From: Halocaridina rubra | Taxonomy: Eukaryota > Arthropoda > Malacostraca > Decapoda > Atyidae | Length of the DNA: 64,000 nt | Direction: 5' to 3' | Assembly: GCA_037179515.1 (NCBI GenBank) | Contig: JAXCGZ010013636.1 | Location: 1-64,000, forward strand | Shown here: in pieces, positions 1 through 13,079 of the stretch | Layout of the letters: every line of letters starts with the position of its first letter | Position numbering within the stretch: the stretch's first letter is position 1 | Made by a program: the position numbers and the translations under genes | Notes under the pieces: model-generated | What the model saw: only the letters and a program-made list of their open reading frames with translations | The model's database searches: none | What the model was told of the DNA's origin: nothing

Positions 1-53
1 TATCAGCAAGAGAATATATATTTTTTTATAGATTATGTTATTCCTAAGAGGGA

Positions 54-56
<3 letters not shown>

Positions 57-115
<59 letters not shown>
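57..115. repeat. (GT)n microsatellite
   Basis: A nearly pure GT dinucleotide run near the window start. No element joined to it is recognised. Confidence 0.97.
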
Positions 116-117
<2 letters not shown>

Positions 118-790
118 TGTGTGTTTGTATCTAACCTTCCGTGTATGTTAGCTTAGACGTCATATAAACAGATCTAATTTTTGCACTTCAAAAGCTGCAT
201 GTTAAGAAACTGAAATACTTTAGAGAGGGTTTGATTTTTTGCCCAAAACGAATTGTAAGTTCAAACAGCTTTCTGAAATATAAAATTCTCTTACTTCAAA
301 AACTGCAACAGGGATCATCGTTGCATCGCAAACTTGTATAGTTTGTAACACCATTATAATATTCAAACGTATTATCTATGGACTTCTTTCCTCAAAAACA
401 CTCTTTCCAATCTTTCACTCTCTACTTACCCTGTGGGTGACCCAGAGAAGAATAATTGTGACCCTGTGGATGACCCAAAGAGTTGGTGGGAGGGGGAGAA
501 TAATTGTGACCTCATACTCACTGAGCTAAGATGGATTACCGAGGTGAATTTGTTTCTTGTAAATGTGTGCTTTGACTCAGCCTCCCCCTTACAAAAAAAA
601 AAACCATGGCCAGCTTATATGTAAGTGTATTGTATTTAAAGTATATTATCCGGAGTATTTATCCTAAAGTCGAGGAATTTCTGCCATATCAAGTTAATAA
701 ATCTGTAACCAATTTATTTATTGTTTAATTTTCTCGGTTTGCTCTTATCGCCTTTGTAGCCCTACGTATTTAGTGGTCGACATCACTTAT
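116..790. other. Intergenic stretch, nothing recognised
   Basis: AT-rich unique-looking sequence with a short internal duplication of a 'CCTGTGG.TGACCCA' phrase near 430-475. No convincing reading frame, SINE box or RNA gene was seen. Confidence 0.5.
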
Positions 791-791
791 A

Positions 792-825
<34 letters not shown>
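791..825. repeat. (ATT)n microsatellite
   Basis: Pure ATT trinucleotide run in AT-rich DNA. Confidence 0.95.
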
Positions 826-1047
826 GTTACACTTGCTAACTTAAGACCCATACCGATTTATAATATAATAGTCATATTATATTGCTTGCAAAGACAAAGA
901 GAGAAGAGCCACACTAAAAGAATAAAAAAAAAAATACAAGAGCATGATGAGTCAGAGAGAGAGAGAGAGAGAGAAACTATACTTAGTCCCGGTGTTAGTT
1001 TTATTTAGGCCGAATTTCCGTGTTTTTGTGGCGGACTGAGACAGGCC

Positions 1048-1085
1048 TATAAATACCCAGAGGCGGATATTTTTGGCTCAGAATA
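1048..1085 (+). promoter_or_regulatory. Candidate TATA plus initiator core promoter
   Basis: TATAAATA lies at 1048-1055. A TCAG initiator-like tetranucleotide has its A at 1080, so the first T of the TATA box is at -32, which is canonical pol II spacing. No downstream promoter element and no long reading frame follow, so a short first exon, a noncoding transcript or chance are all possible. Confidence 0.25.
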
Positions 1086-1282
1086 GAGACGTTTAGGACG
1101 AAGCCAGAGAGGTATTAGAGTAGGCTTATATAGACAAATTTTTAACGGTTATATTTTACTTTGTAACAGAAGGTCTATATTCATAGTAGGTTGGGTTTTA
1201 AATGTTTATGCATAGATAAAAAGTTTCGAAAGTAGCTTGTTAGGTTTATGTAGAAAAATTTTCATCGGTTTTTAATAGAAGG

Positions 1283-1285
<3 letters not shown>

Positions 1286-1356
<71 letters not shown>
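1286..1356. repeat. (TA)n microsatellite
   Basis: TA dinucleotide array with one phase break near 1319. Confidence 0.97.
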
Positions 1357-1358
<2 letters not shown>

Positions 1359-1789
1359 TGTCGAGTTTTTTTTCGTACAACTGATAGAAAATAAGTAAAG
1401 TAGTAGGCCTATGGGACTATTAATAGTTATCATTCAGTTTTTATTAGCTGAAATATATGTATTATTTCTGCCGCGTAAAAAATGCATATTGCTACTACTA
1501 CTTAAATAATAAAAATAATAATAATAATAATATCTTCATCATCATTAGAATTAGAATTATTGTTTTATTTTATTTTCCCATGCTGTATAAGGCACTTTCC
1601 TTATTCATATTATTTCTCTCTATGTCTATTTTTTTTCTAGTTGAAGACAGGTCATTGCCCTTTGTAAGGTAAATGGGGGGGGGGGGTGTAATGAGGAACA
1701 AAGTACCTCAGTTGGTGACCAATGGGAAAGAGAGGGAGAGACAGGGAATTTTTAACGCGGAAACCAAGGCTTAGATCTTTGTCCCTAGC

Positions 1790-1794
<5 letters not shown>
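1357..1794. other. Intergenic stretch with minor simple repeats
   Basis: Contains a short AAT run near 1508-1530 and a poly-G run near 1674-1686. Nothing gene-like is seen. Confidence 0.5.

Positions 1795-1867
<73 letters not shown>
1795..1867. repeat. (CT)n microsatellite
   Basis: Long CT array. Confidence 0.97.
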
Positions 1868-1869
<2 letters not shown>

Positions 1870-1985
1870 GAAAGATATTTAATTCCTCGTCTTTATAGTG
1901 CTCTCCTCTTGGTCCTCATCATCATGCTGACTTTGGCAGAAAAAGATATATGAACAAAAGCAGTATTGTTATTATTTGTTTTATA

Positions 1986-2027
1986 ATAATAATAATAATA
2001 ATTATTATTATTATTATTATTATTATT
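1986..2027. repeat. (AAT)n/(ATT)n microsatellite
   Basis: AAT run passing into ATT, giving a small self-complementary array. Confidence 0.93.
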
Positions 2028-2041
2028 GTCTTCAAATAATC

Positions 2042-2125
2042 TATCTTATTTGTCAGGAATCGAACATGAGAACTTTAGACTAGAACCCAACACATTAATC
2101 CATTGTACCACAGAGGGTGTAAAAG
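2042..2125 (-). repeat. tRNA-like sequence, SINE head or tRNA pseudogene
   Basis: On the minus strand the segment carries an A-box-like TGGTACAATGG and, about 35 nt on, a B-box-like TGTTCGATTCC. That is the spacing of a tRNA internal promoter. No clean acceptor stem is visible, so I call a tRNA-derived relic rather than a tRNA gene. Confidence 0.4.
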
Positions 2126-2288
2126 AGAGGGAACTGAAACATTTACTATGTCACAGACGGATAGATGCCACTCTCCAACCACCAGTGTTCAGCGTCCACA
2201 TTAAATTCTCTTCCTCAACATCCAAGGCCTAGATGATAGAACAAATCCAATGCGTTATTGCACTGCATTTGTGCTATTATTATTATTA

Positions 2289-2471
2289 GTGGCTCAAGCG
2301 GTAGCGTCCGCGACTCTGAGGCATCAGGTCGAGGGTTCGCACCCCGTCACGGTCTGAGGTTAGCAAGGGCATGCACTCAGGGCTACGATTACATCTGCCA
2401 AAACAGTCCTTCGCAAGAAGGCAACCGTCCTAGCCCTTGGTAGAAAAAGGGAGTCCGTGGCGTAAAACCGG
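2289..2471 (+). repeat. tRNA-derived SINE, family 1, copy 1
   Basis: The head has A-box-like TGGCTCAAGCGG and B-box GGGTTCGCACC (about 2333-2343). The body runs TCTGAGGTTAGCAAGGGCA ... TTCGCAAGAAGGCAACC ... GTAAAACCGG and is shared with copies at 13501-13691 and 29825-30013. The body alone is shared with the minus-strand copy at 10936-11128. Transcription would be by pol III and mobilisation would depend on a LINE; neither is shown here. Target duplications are not clear for this copy. Confidence 0.82.
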
Positions 2472-2739
2472 AACTAAACCAACTTAATGATAATTATTAA
2501 GTACTGCACAAATAACCCCCAAAGGTAAAAAAAAAAAAATATGAGCATATATAATTCCTTTCTCTCAACTTGACACGCTCTTTAATTTCAGTGTTAAATA
2601 GTATATGTATATATTCCTTGAATCCTGACATGCAATACACAGCAGAGGACGTTTCATGTTTACAAGCACACGTGTGTGTGTGTGGTGTGTGTCTATCTTT
2701 ATCATAGAATTATACCATTATATGTAAAAACTAAATAAA

Positions 2740-2822
2740 ATTTTGTTTCTTGCCGGGACTCGAACCAAGGACAGTGTACCAAGGCACTACCTTCGGTGGG
2801 ACAGTTAGCAGCTCATAGGTAC
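2740..2822 (-). repeat. tRNA-derived SINE-like sequence, family 4
   Basis: On the minus strand it has A-box-like GGTAGTGCCTTGG and B-box GGTTCGAGTCCCGG about 30 nt apart, then an A-rich tail. Similar heads occur at 57420-57510 and 57700-57790. Confidence 0.5.
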
Positions 2823-2889
2823 ACTGTTGATGTGTTCTAAGTACAAATGTAATGAGAAAATAAGTAATAAAGCAATAATAATACTAATT

Positions 2890-2940
2890 AAATTATTATT
2901 ATTATTATTAATATTATTATTATTATTATTATTATTTTTA
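2890..2940. repeat. (ATT)n microsatellite
   Basis: ATT run with one AAT slip, followed by short GCT repeats. Confidence 0.9.
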
Positions 2941-2944
2941 TTGC

Positions 2945-4330
2945 TGCTGCTGCTGTTTGTAGCGTATTATTTTCCCAGACCCTCGACGAATACAGATCTA
3001 ATCAGATGTATTTATTAATCCACGTTATAAAACCCTAATCCCCCTGTTGAGTAGCCTAGGCTCGGCGCCAAGTCTTAATGAAAAATTCATTCATTCGGAT
3101 AGGCCTAGGAGGATTGTGTATTAGCGGATTGAGTAGCCTCGTAGGCCGTTGACTTCATAAACTTGATAGCAAGCTACTGTTGAATGTTCCTTTGTCAGTA
3201 CTTTGGTCTTTCTTTATTTGTCTGTCCGTTGTCAACGCTGTCCACAGTCTTTAGAGCTTATGAAGAATTGGGACCTGATTTTACACAAAACATGAAATTA
3301 TTGTAACAATTTATTGAAAAGAAATAACCTAACCTAACCTAACCAAAGACTTAAGACCTATAAAAATTTTAGGTCCCAATTCTTCTTGATCTTCATGTCC
3401 CTTGACCATTTTTTGCCCATCAGTTTATCCACATTTTTGGATGTGGTTTGATTGTCTCTTCCCTATATTCGTCAAACCTTTTGTCTGACTTTGTCAATCT
3501 TTCAGTCAGAATGTCATCCTTCGTCAGGAGTATCTTTATTTAATTTTTCCTTCCGTCAAAATTTTTATTGGTCTTTGACAATCGATTAGCACATTTGTCT
3601 AAGAAATTCACTAAATCAGCATGTTCATCTGTCTTTGACACCTGTTCTATCAGCACTGGCTTCATCCCTCTGTCCGTCAGTACTTGGACAGTCTCCGTCC
3701 CTGTCCGTCAGCGTTCTTGTCTGTCGCCGGCCGTCCGTCCTACACAATCAAGTTTTAAGTGAGACAAGGGCGTGAGTGGATCGCGTATTATCACACTTGT
3801 CTTGGCTCTTGCTTGCTTGTTTTGATTTTCTTGTTTTGTTGTTTATTGCACTATAGTTTTTATCCTCTATGTTTTTTTTTAATTTTATTTTTTTTTATTT
3901 ACTATTTTGATTAAATGTCGCCATCTTGATATAAATATTGTGTCTGGAGGTTTTTAATGATTAATAACGTTAATTAATAATTTTAATATTTTCTTGTATA
4001 TTTTAATATTTTTGTTTGTACTATATGTAGATAACTGTTTAAGGTCAAGATAAATAAAACTTTCAAAATAAGTCATGAGTGTGCCATTTATAAAAGTGAT
4101 AAATGGTGACCCACCTGAATGGCAACATTGGGACTCTTCAAGGTTCTCCTTGCCAAGTCTCGCCAGAGAGTGCAATTATAATACAATTATTTCGCCCGGA
4201 AGGTGTTCATTAAATTTGTAGCTTACTAACCCAATTAAAAGCTGGTTTTGAGGCCAGTTTTTGTCCGTGCCTTTGTAGTCGTATTATATATTTCAGATAA
4301 ATAAAACGAATATAAATAATACCTGTGAAC
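2945..4330. other. Intergenic stretch with degenerate GTC-rich region
   Basis: From about 3160 to 3765 the plus strand is unusually rich in TTTGTC, GTCTGTC and CCGTC words at irregular spacing, like a decayed short-period repeat. A hairpin is listed separately. No gene seen. Confidence 0.4.
3262..3385. repeat. Inverted repeat enclosing telomere-like (AACCT)n
   Basis: GAAGAATTGGGACCT at 3262-3276 is the exact reverse complement of 3371-3385. The loop contains TAACC repeated four times (3325-3344), the arthropod telomere-type TTAGG motif on the opposite strand. Shorter AACCT tracts are at 10421-10435 and 50957-50970. Confidence 0.7.
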
Positions 4331-4331
4331 T

Positions 4332-4393
<62 letters not shown>

Positions 4394-4452
4394 AGCAAAC
4401 CAACCTCTTAGTTCACATTCATTGACCTCTCTCTCTCTCTCTCTCTCTCTCT
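4331..4452. repeat. (CT)n microsatellites, two adjacent
   Basis: Two CT arrays (4331-4392 and about 4427-4452) split by about 35 bp of unique sequence. Confidence 0.95.
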
Positions 4453-4583
4453 GTCAACATTAAAGATTTATCCTTTTATGTACACTGATTACATAATTCA
4501 GTGTTCCATGGCTAATATACATACTGGTGTTACTAAGTCCTTGCTTTTTACCCAAACTTAAAACCAAGCTACAGATGAAAATG

Positions 4584-4597
4584 TTATTATTATTATA

Positions 4598-4647
<50 letters not shown>

Positions 4648-4701
4648 TACTACTACTACTACTACTACTACTCTTATTAGTATTATTGTTATTATTATTA
4701 T

Positions 4702-4742
<41 letters not shown>

Positions 4743-4750
4743 TAGTAGTA

Positions 4751-4813
<63 letters not shown>

Positions 4814-4826
4814 GTATTGTTGTTAT
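4584..4826. repeat. Compound (ATT)n, (ACT)n, (AGT)n microsatellite
   Basis: About 240 bp made of ATT runs with an internal ACT block followed by an AGT block. The inner ACT and AGT blocks are mutually complementary and could fold. Confidence 0.95.
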
Positions 4827-5373
4827 ATTAATTCGAAATTTCCCTAAACTTGTATTAGCTGTTCTGTACATACCATTGAGGGTTAAAAACCTATTTCTTA
4901 GAAACTGGATCTTTAAAATTTATTGAGAATTAAATCAGAGCAACAATAACAACAAATGAATTACATATCACCCTATTCTAGTTAATTTATTCTTAATAAA
5001 TATGAAAAATGCATGAATGAATATTAAACATAGAGGAAAATAAAAAGCTGACAACTAGTGCTACCTATCATCATACCTTCTACCACAATACTGTTAACTA
5101 TTTACTGCATGCAACAGTATTTTAACTCTTTAATAAATTATGGTATTAAGATAGGGTACAGGGCCAGTGAATGGTTACTTAATTTCTTGATTATTCTGAT
5201 TTCTTTTTCTTTCGTAAACATGAACATTGATGTAATACATTGTGTATATTGCTTTGAGAATACAAAACATACCATGGAGTTGAGAAATAAATCGAAATGT
5301 TCAAGCGACTCTCTATACAATATAAATGATCAATCAGTATTTTCTGTTGTGAGTGATAGTTAAAGGTAGTTAA
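4827..5373. other. Intergenic stretch, nothing recognised
   Basis: AT-rich sequence. The short open frames overlap on both strands without family motifs, so I support no gene. Confidence 0.5.
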
Positions 5374-5602
5374 AGGCAAGTCCGCTTTCACACCAAAGTG
5401 GCACGTCGCATGCCACGTTGCACGCCACTTGAAAACGAGCATCCGGAAATATATGAAACTTTCGCACAGAAGTGGCGTGACACATCCCATGGGATGTGTC
5501 ACGCCACTTCTGTGCGAAAGGTTTCATATATTTCCAGTTGTTCGTTTTCAACTGGCGTGCCACGTGGCATGCGACGTGCCACTTTGGTTTGAAAGCTGCC
5601 TA
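5374..5602. mobile_element. Foldback (palindromic) MITE-like element, family P1, copy 1
   Basis: The whole ~228-bp segment is a near-complete inverted repeat. Both ends read AGGC-N-GCTTTCAxACCAAAGTGGCACG inward, and the centre is a perfect 62-bp palindrome at 5459-5520 around CCCATGGG. A second, more diverged copy is at 20122-20335. There is no coding capacity, so any movement would need a transposase in trans. The flanking TTA on each side would fit a TWA-type target site, but the superfamily is not assigned. Confidence 0.8.
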
Positions 5603-6378
5603 AGGGCTAACGGGCCTTGGGATAGTAAAAGGTGGTAGGGAAGGGATAGGTGAATATTAGATGGTTAAGATATAATCTGAAAATGAAAACGTATCAAAGT
5701 TCATTGAATTATTTGAAAAATAAGATTCTGAGGAAAACGTTATATGAATAATGATATACAAAGAATGTTGATGGAACCATATAACTGATTTCTCTTCTGT
5801 AAAGTTCTTAAAGACTTAAATATTGTCCAAAAAGTAGCTAAAAACTGACATTACCACGTGTTTTAGGATAGACACATCCATAACTTCTCTCGCGGTCTCC
5901 CAAGGTTTTTGCATACCAACTTCAGTCGAACTATGGGGGTGTTTTTTTTTTTATTTATTAACATAACTGTACATGGGGACATGTGCACATGGGCACTCCC
6001 AGTGATATTGCAGTTGATAAAGATTACAATCTATTTGGTTATGTATACATAAAATATTAATAGAATTTGCAATTAATTTTAAATATCATTGCAAATAATT
6101 AATAATAAAATATAGTGTAATAATTGACTGATGGCAGAAGAGCACTCTGCGATTATTAATTAAGAGTAATATTTGTAACAAAATTTTCAATAGCCCTTGT
6201 TGAGTGCTATCATTTAAGTAACATTTCCACTTTTCAACAGTGCTACTGCAGACAATTTGAAGCAGATATAGAATAACAATTTTCAAGTTAGAGTAATAGG
6301 TACGTACATATGCATATGAAGCATTAATTAGATGAGCAATAGAAACGCCACTGGGGCTTCATAGTCATACATATCAAG
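5603..6378. other. Intergenic stretch, nothing recognised
   Basis: AT-rich sequence without SINE boxes, LINE motifs or coding signal. Confidence 0.5.

Positions 6379-6415
<37 letters not shown>
6379..6415. repeat. (GA)n microsatellite
   Basis: GA array with one AA interruption. Confidence 0.95.
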
Positions 6416-6750
6416 CTTGTGGTATTCATTTCAGCAAAAGGAGTTATTCGTCCTTACCACAGATAAAGATGCATACATGCATACTAATACACATCATTGT
6501 CATCTGAGGGTAACACAACAAAGGAAAGTGCACGTAATTAATCGCATATACGTACACATATAAACCTGAACCTACATACATACACACATAAACACAGCGC
6601 CATATAATGGAAGATAAATTTGGAAGGAAATGAAAAAGAATGGCTGAAAGCCCTTCCCTTCTCTACCCTTCAAATTATGTACATGAGAGAGAATTACGTC
6701 AGCTTAATCCATTATCACTATTACTACAACTATTGCTATTGTTATCATGG
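6416..6750. other. Intergenic stretch, nothing recognised
   Basis: Contains scattered ACAT/ACAC words but no gene or element that I can support. Confidence 0.45.
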
Positions 6751-6762
6751 TTATTATTATTA

Positions 6763-6816
<54 letters not shown>
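6751..6816. repeat. (ATT)n microsatellite
   Basis: ATT array ending in a short CAT run. Confidence 0.95.
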
Positions 6817-6821
<5 letters not shown>

Positions 6822-7204
6822 ATCATCATTACTACAGCTTTTGTATATAGATAGAATTACGAATCAAAAGTAGTAATTATTGATACATAAATACATACAC
6901 ATACATATATATACATGTAACTATGTACACACATATAAATATACATGAGCTCCTGAGGGAGGGGGCTAGAATACTTCCTCCATGTTCCCTTGCGTGTCGT
7001 AAGAGTAGACTAAATGTAGCAGAGCGAAGGGAATGAGAGACCCCCTCTTTGTACTTTCTCTACTCAGAAAGTTAGAGCATTATTCCTTTACTCAGCCACT
7101 CACTTTATAAGGGGAAAAGCGGCTTATGTATATAAAAAGACATATGAGAGAGAGAGAGAGAAGGTATTCCCTCCACCTTTCCCCCCTTTTTTTATTTATT
7201 TTTT
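6817..7204. other. Intergenic stretch with short (GA)n
   Basis: Mostly unique sequence. A short GA run at about 7147-7162 and a T-rich tract at about 7188-7215 border the 3' end of the neighbouring LINE. Confidence 0.5.
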
Positions 7205-10200
7205 TTTTTTTTTTGGTAATTTAAATATGTTTAGATAGCGTAAAAGAATTACATTTTCAATGTTGGGTATACACTAAGCATAGGATATAAGTTCTCTGGG
7301 TTGCAAAAGTGCACACAAAGTCCAAAGTAGCTCAGACCAAGAGGTCTGAAGTCCTTAGGCTTTGTGCACTCTGTAATGTAGTGTACTAAATTGTTGCTCC
7401 CTTCACACTCACATAAATCACATTTTGAGTGTTCTGGGTGCTCTCTACCAGTTTTCTCGCAATTCACCTCCCATATATTTCTATAACCAAGTCTTATGCG
7501 GGCAGCAACTCTATCACAGTCACCTGTAAGCATTGTACCCATGCTGTATTTGTGTCTCAGCCTTCTGAAGTTTTTGTAATGTTGGATCGAACAGCTGCTT
7601 ACATGTTGTGTGAGTGTAGAAAGTTCTTGCTCTTCCATAATCTCATTAGACAACATTGTTTTGAATTGAGTCAGTGTGGTTATAGATTCAAACACTGAAC
7701 TCTCAGTTGCCATTTTTGCCAGCCTGTCAGCCTTTTTATTACCTACTATCCCAGTATGGGATGGTACCCATGAAAACTTAACTTGGAGTTTAAGTTTTGC
7801 GCAGTTAATAAGAGCCTCTTGAATTTCAGCCATGTGAGTTTTGTAGGAGCTTTTTAATGTTCTCAGTGACAGAAGCGCACTCTGTGAGTCACAGAATATG
7901 ATAGCATTTTTCCTAGCACTGAGAACATATTCAATAGCAAGTTTTAGTCCAACAATTTCACATTCGGAGATGGATGACCACTTTGGCATACTCCGTGCTT
8001 TGTCAAATATTTGCTGCCCTTCAAAATGTTCATAAACTATAATGCTGCACCCTGACCCTCCTGCACTGCTTGTGTGAGACCCATCAGTGTAAATGCAGAG
8101 TGTTTCATTGTTATTTGGGAGACTAGTTCCAATAAAGACTTCAATTTCATCTAACCATTGATTTTTTTTAATAATTGGAGCGACAATCAGACCAGATGAT
8201 GATATTGGAAAGAGAAATTCTGGCCCAATCCTCTTGCAAGGATTTATTAATCGTGCAGGACACTCTCAGTAAATAGTGTTACATTATGTTTGTTTGTCTC
8301 ATTGGTTATAAGCTTAAATATCTTGGGGTGATTTGTCTTTCATACTGTATGTTACCTTTTATTAGTGATTTAATGATTTTTGGCGCTGACTGCGGCCCTT
8401 GCAAATGACCAGCATTACATGGATGAGGCTGAGCTGATTTTGCTCATTTAACACCAAATATCACAGCTAACTGTTTGATATGTTCTATCAAAGGTGGGAG
8501 GTTTAATTCATGTTGCATATTAATAATTCTGGTGCTCATAGGGCAGCCAAGAATAATCCTCATAGCTTTGTTTTGATTTTTTTCTAGGGGTCTTAAGATA
8601 GAGGTAGTCATAGTACAGAGCTGCAGGGTGTGATAGTCGACTAATGAACTGCCATATGCGAGATAGAAAGTTCGGCATATGTTAATATCAACACCAGATA
8701 CCCTATTGGCAAGAAGCTTTAACAGTCTGAGTGTCTGTTGCAGTCTTTCACACAAATCTTTGACATACTCTGTGTGAGGGGCAGAAGGAACTGGTATCCC
8801 CAAATATTTGTGATTTTTGCACACCTTAGCCATTTGATTGCTTAATACAAGGTGAGGCTCTTGCGAGATACTGAAATAGTACTTTGTTTTTTGAGTTGAA
8901 ATGACAAGACCAATGTCTTTGATACTTGTGAAAATTTATTAAGTATTATTTGCATATCATTGGCAGAAGGTGCCCTTATACAAATGTCGTCTGCATAACA
9001 TATGATAGTGCATTCATCATTTGGTAGTCTGAGAGACTTCAGAAGCTTATCTATTAAGATGTTAAAGAGAAGGGGAGACAGAACTCCTCCCTGAGGAGTT
9101 CCCAGTGTAAATTCCTTTTCACTGGATGTAAGATAGCCTTTATAGTACACTTTAGAGGTTCGACTACTTAAGTAGCATCTAATTAGTTGCAGTAGTTTAC
9201 CTTTGACCCCTAAAGTTGCTGAATGATCCACAATAACGGTTCTGTTTGCAATATCAAAGGCATTTTGCAAATCTAGAAAAACAGTCACTTCAGAGCAGTG
9301 CTCAGCATTCATAAATTCTACAAAACACTCTTTGGTACTTTTTCCTTTCCTAGATCCATACAAATTATATGATAATTTTCCCTCGAGAGTGAAATCAAGT
9401 TTGTTAAGAATGACTCTCAAAGGCTTTGCAGGAGCAGGATGTCATAGAGATAGGTCGTAAATTTTGTACTTTCTTTTTTTGGAATTGGAATAATAATGCT
9501 TTTTTTCCATTGTTCTGGAAGTGTGCCCTCATTATAAATTGTGCTAAATGAAAACTGAATTTGATTAATATCATTACAAATATCACTGAGATCTCGGATT
9601 ACTTGGTACGTAATGCCATCCTCACCCGGAGAGGTGCTCTTCCCATGGGAGAGAGCAAAGTCCAACTCATTTTTGGTTATGTAGTCAATGAATCTGTCCT
9701 CTTCCATTGTTCTTGCACAAGATAATTCTATGTTCATCATTCTTTCAAAGTCAAGATTTATTAATCGTTGTTGAATATCGCAAGGAAGGTTTTCAAAGGA
9801 AGATGTCTTAGAGTATTGTGAGAGAAGTTCTTCAGCAAGAGTTTGGGAATCAAACACTGATGTTTTTGCCTACCAAAGCATTAATTGACTGCCAGATTTT
9901 ATAACTACTAGTATGAGCATTGATATACTGTAGAAAGTTTTGAAAGTGCTTAATTCGAACATCACTTTTAAGCTCGCGGTACTTTTGTAGCGTAAGTAGC
10001 AGATTTTCAAGAGTGGTTGCATTGCTGTCCCTTTTACACATATCAACTGCACTGTCTACCTGTTTTTTAAATGTGTTTAGCTTGTTATCTTCTGTCCAAT
10101 TGTTTTTCTTCTTGATTGCTTTGTGTTTAGGCTTGTGTATGTAAGTTCTATGGAATTAATAAATCCGTTCTATCAAGAGATCATAGATTTCTTGGCCTGA

Positions 10201-10245
10201 AATGGTCTGAATATCTATATTTTCAAATGTAGAAGCCATAAAAGA
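7205..10245 (-). pseudogene. Decayed RNase H-bearing LINE, ORF2 remnant related to LINE-A
   Basis: Minus-strand pieces line up in the order of a LINE polyprotein. They are the endonuclease-RT linker (about 9850-10240), RT start with GEDGITYQV (9417-9857), RT core with FLDLQNAFDIAN, GTPQGGVLSPLLFN and the catalytic YADD (8842-9420), thumb (8444-8833), then RNase H and a C-terminal Cys/His knuckle (7249 to about 8267). RNase H shows TDGS, SECEIVGL and FCDSQSA acidic residues and a VPSHTGIVGN motif. Frame changes occur between the pieces, and the endonuclease and ORF1 are missing, so the copy is 5'-truncated and dead. The motifs match LINE-A closely enough to place both in the I-like, RNase H-carrying group. 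An A-rich tail lies at about 7190-7215. Confidence 0.88.
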
Positions 10246-10671
<426 letters not shown>

Positions 10672-10935
10672 CCTTCGCTTCCAAGAATTCAAGCCCATAA
10701 AACAAAGAACAGTCCTTCAGTACACTTTCCTTTTCCACATTTAAGTCATATTTAAAATAGTATTACCCTCTTACTTATTAGTTCAATTACATGTCTACTT
10801 ATAAGTGTACTCTTAGTTTCGTAAAAGAATAGCCATTGCCAAATGGAAATAAATGTTTGTTTGTGTATCTTACATTTAACTGCCTTTGTTTCTGGCCATT
10901 ATCACTATTGTCACCACTACTACTAGTACGACTGA

Positions 10936-11128
10936 TCGAGTTTTACGTCTGGGACTCCCTTCTCTAGTAAGGGCTAAGACGATGCCTCCCTTTCTAAGGA
11001 CTTTGGTTTTGGCAGTGTGCGACCGTTACACTGAGTGACTGACCTTTCTAACCTCAGACTTTGCGGTTCTCGAACCGATGACCTGACGTGTCAAAGTCGT
11101 ACGTGATATCATCCGGCCACGGCGGTCA
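10936..11128 (-). repeat. tRNA-derived SINE, family 1 body with a different tRNA head
   Basis: On the minus strand the body (TCTGAGGTTAG ... CACTCAG ... GCCAAAACC ... AGTCCTTAGAAAGG ... GTAAAACTCG) matches the family 1 SINEs. The head, however, carries a distinct A-box region (GTGGCCGGATGATATC) and B box CGGTTCGAGAACC. CACTACTACTA-like sequence flanks both ends and may be the target duplication. Confidence 0.65.
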
Positions 11129-11148
11129 CACTACTACTACTACTGTGC

Positions 11149-11150
<2 letters not shown>

Positions 11151-11228
<78 letters not shown>
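11151..11228. repeat. (TA)n microsatellite at LINE 3' end
   Basis: TA array directly abutting the 3' end of the minus-strand RTE-like LINE copy. Confidence 0.97.
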
Positions 11229-12445
<1,217 letters not shown>

Positions 12446-12651
12446 GAATCACAAAAAAAGACATGTACATACAGAGAGAAAGGGAATGGAAAAGACAGGT
12501 GGTCTAATATATTTTAATAAATAATTTCAATTAATGTTCATTTATCAATTATCGTCTTAAAGTTCTTAGTACAAACAAGCATACGATTGAAATTTTAGGA
12601 AGAGAGAAGAAGTAAAATTAATTTCCATAACCAAAAGGTTATGTGTGATTA

Positions 12652-13026
12652 CCTAATTGTGATTACCTAATTGTGTTTACGGGAAAGAGCCCAAAGCTCG
12701 TATCTTCCCGTCTCCTGATCAGTTCCATTTTGTACTTAGTGATACTTATCATACCTGTCCTTAAAACTATGGATTGAGATAGCATTAACTACCTCCTCGC
12801 TTAGCCAATTCCAATTATCAACTACTCTTACACTGAAAAAGTATTTCCTTACATCCTGCAAAGAAGTTTTCTTACGAAGCTTCAAACTATGACCTCTAGT
12901 TCTAGAGCCAGCCATATCAAAATATCGATCCCTATCCACTCTATCATAACCATGAAGGAATTTAAAGACTGTCACCATATCCCCCCTCACTCTTCTAGCT
13001 TCCAGTGATGGTAAGTCTAATTCCCT

Positions 13027-13028
<2 letters not shown>
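12652..13028 (-). pseudogene. LINE-B copy, 3' end only
   Basis: Minus-strand C-terminal part of LINE-B ORF2 (RGDMVTVFKFLHG, DRYFDMAGSRTRGHSLKLR, VVDNWNWLSEEVVNAIS) is followed by the family 3' UTR (GGAGACGGGAAGATACGAGC ... CCCGTAAACACAATTAGG). The GTAATCACAATTAG unit occurs twice at the tail. Its 5' truncation point lies directly against a (GT)n array at 13029. It ends normally in ...DRYDKYH, so only the 5' part is lost. Confidence 0.9.

Positions 13029-13078
<50 letters not shown>
13029..13078. repeat. (GT)n microsatellite at LINE-B 5' junction
   Basis: GT array abutting the truncated 5' end of the LINE-B scrap. In the element's own orientation it reads (AC)n. Confidence 0.96.

Positions 13079-13079
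<1 letters not shown>

Noticed and set aside
58..114. CRISPR-like regular repeats
   Set aside because: All regular arrays are simple sequence repeats without unique spacers, and the genome is eukaryotic.
2289..2345. tRNA genes at the A/B-box sequences
   Set aside because: No clean cloverleaf with paired acceptor stem. The sequences recur with a shared non-tRNA body and target duplications, so they are SINE heads.
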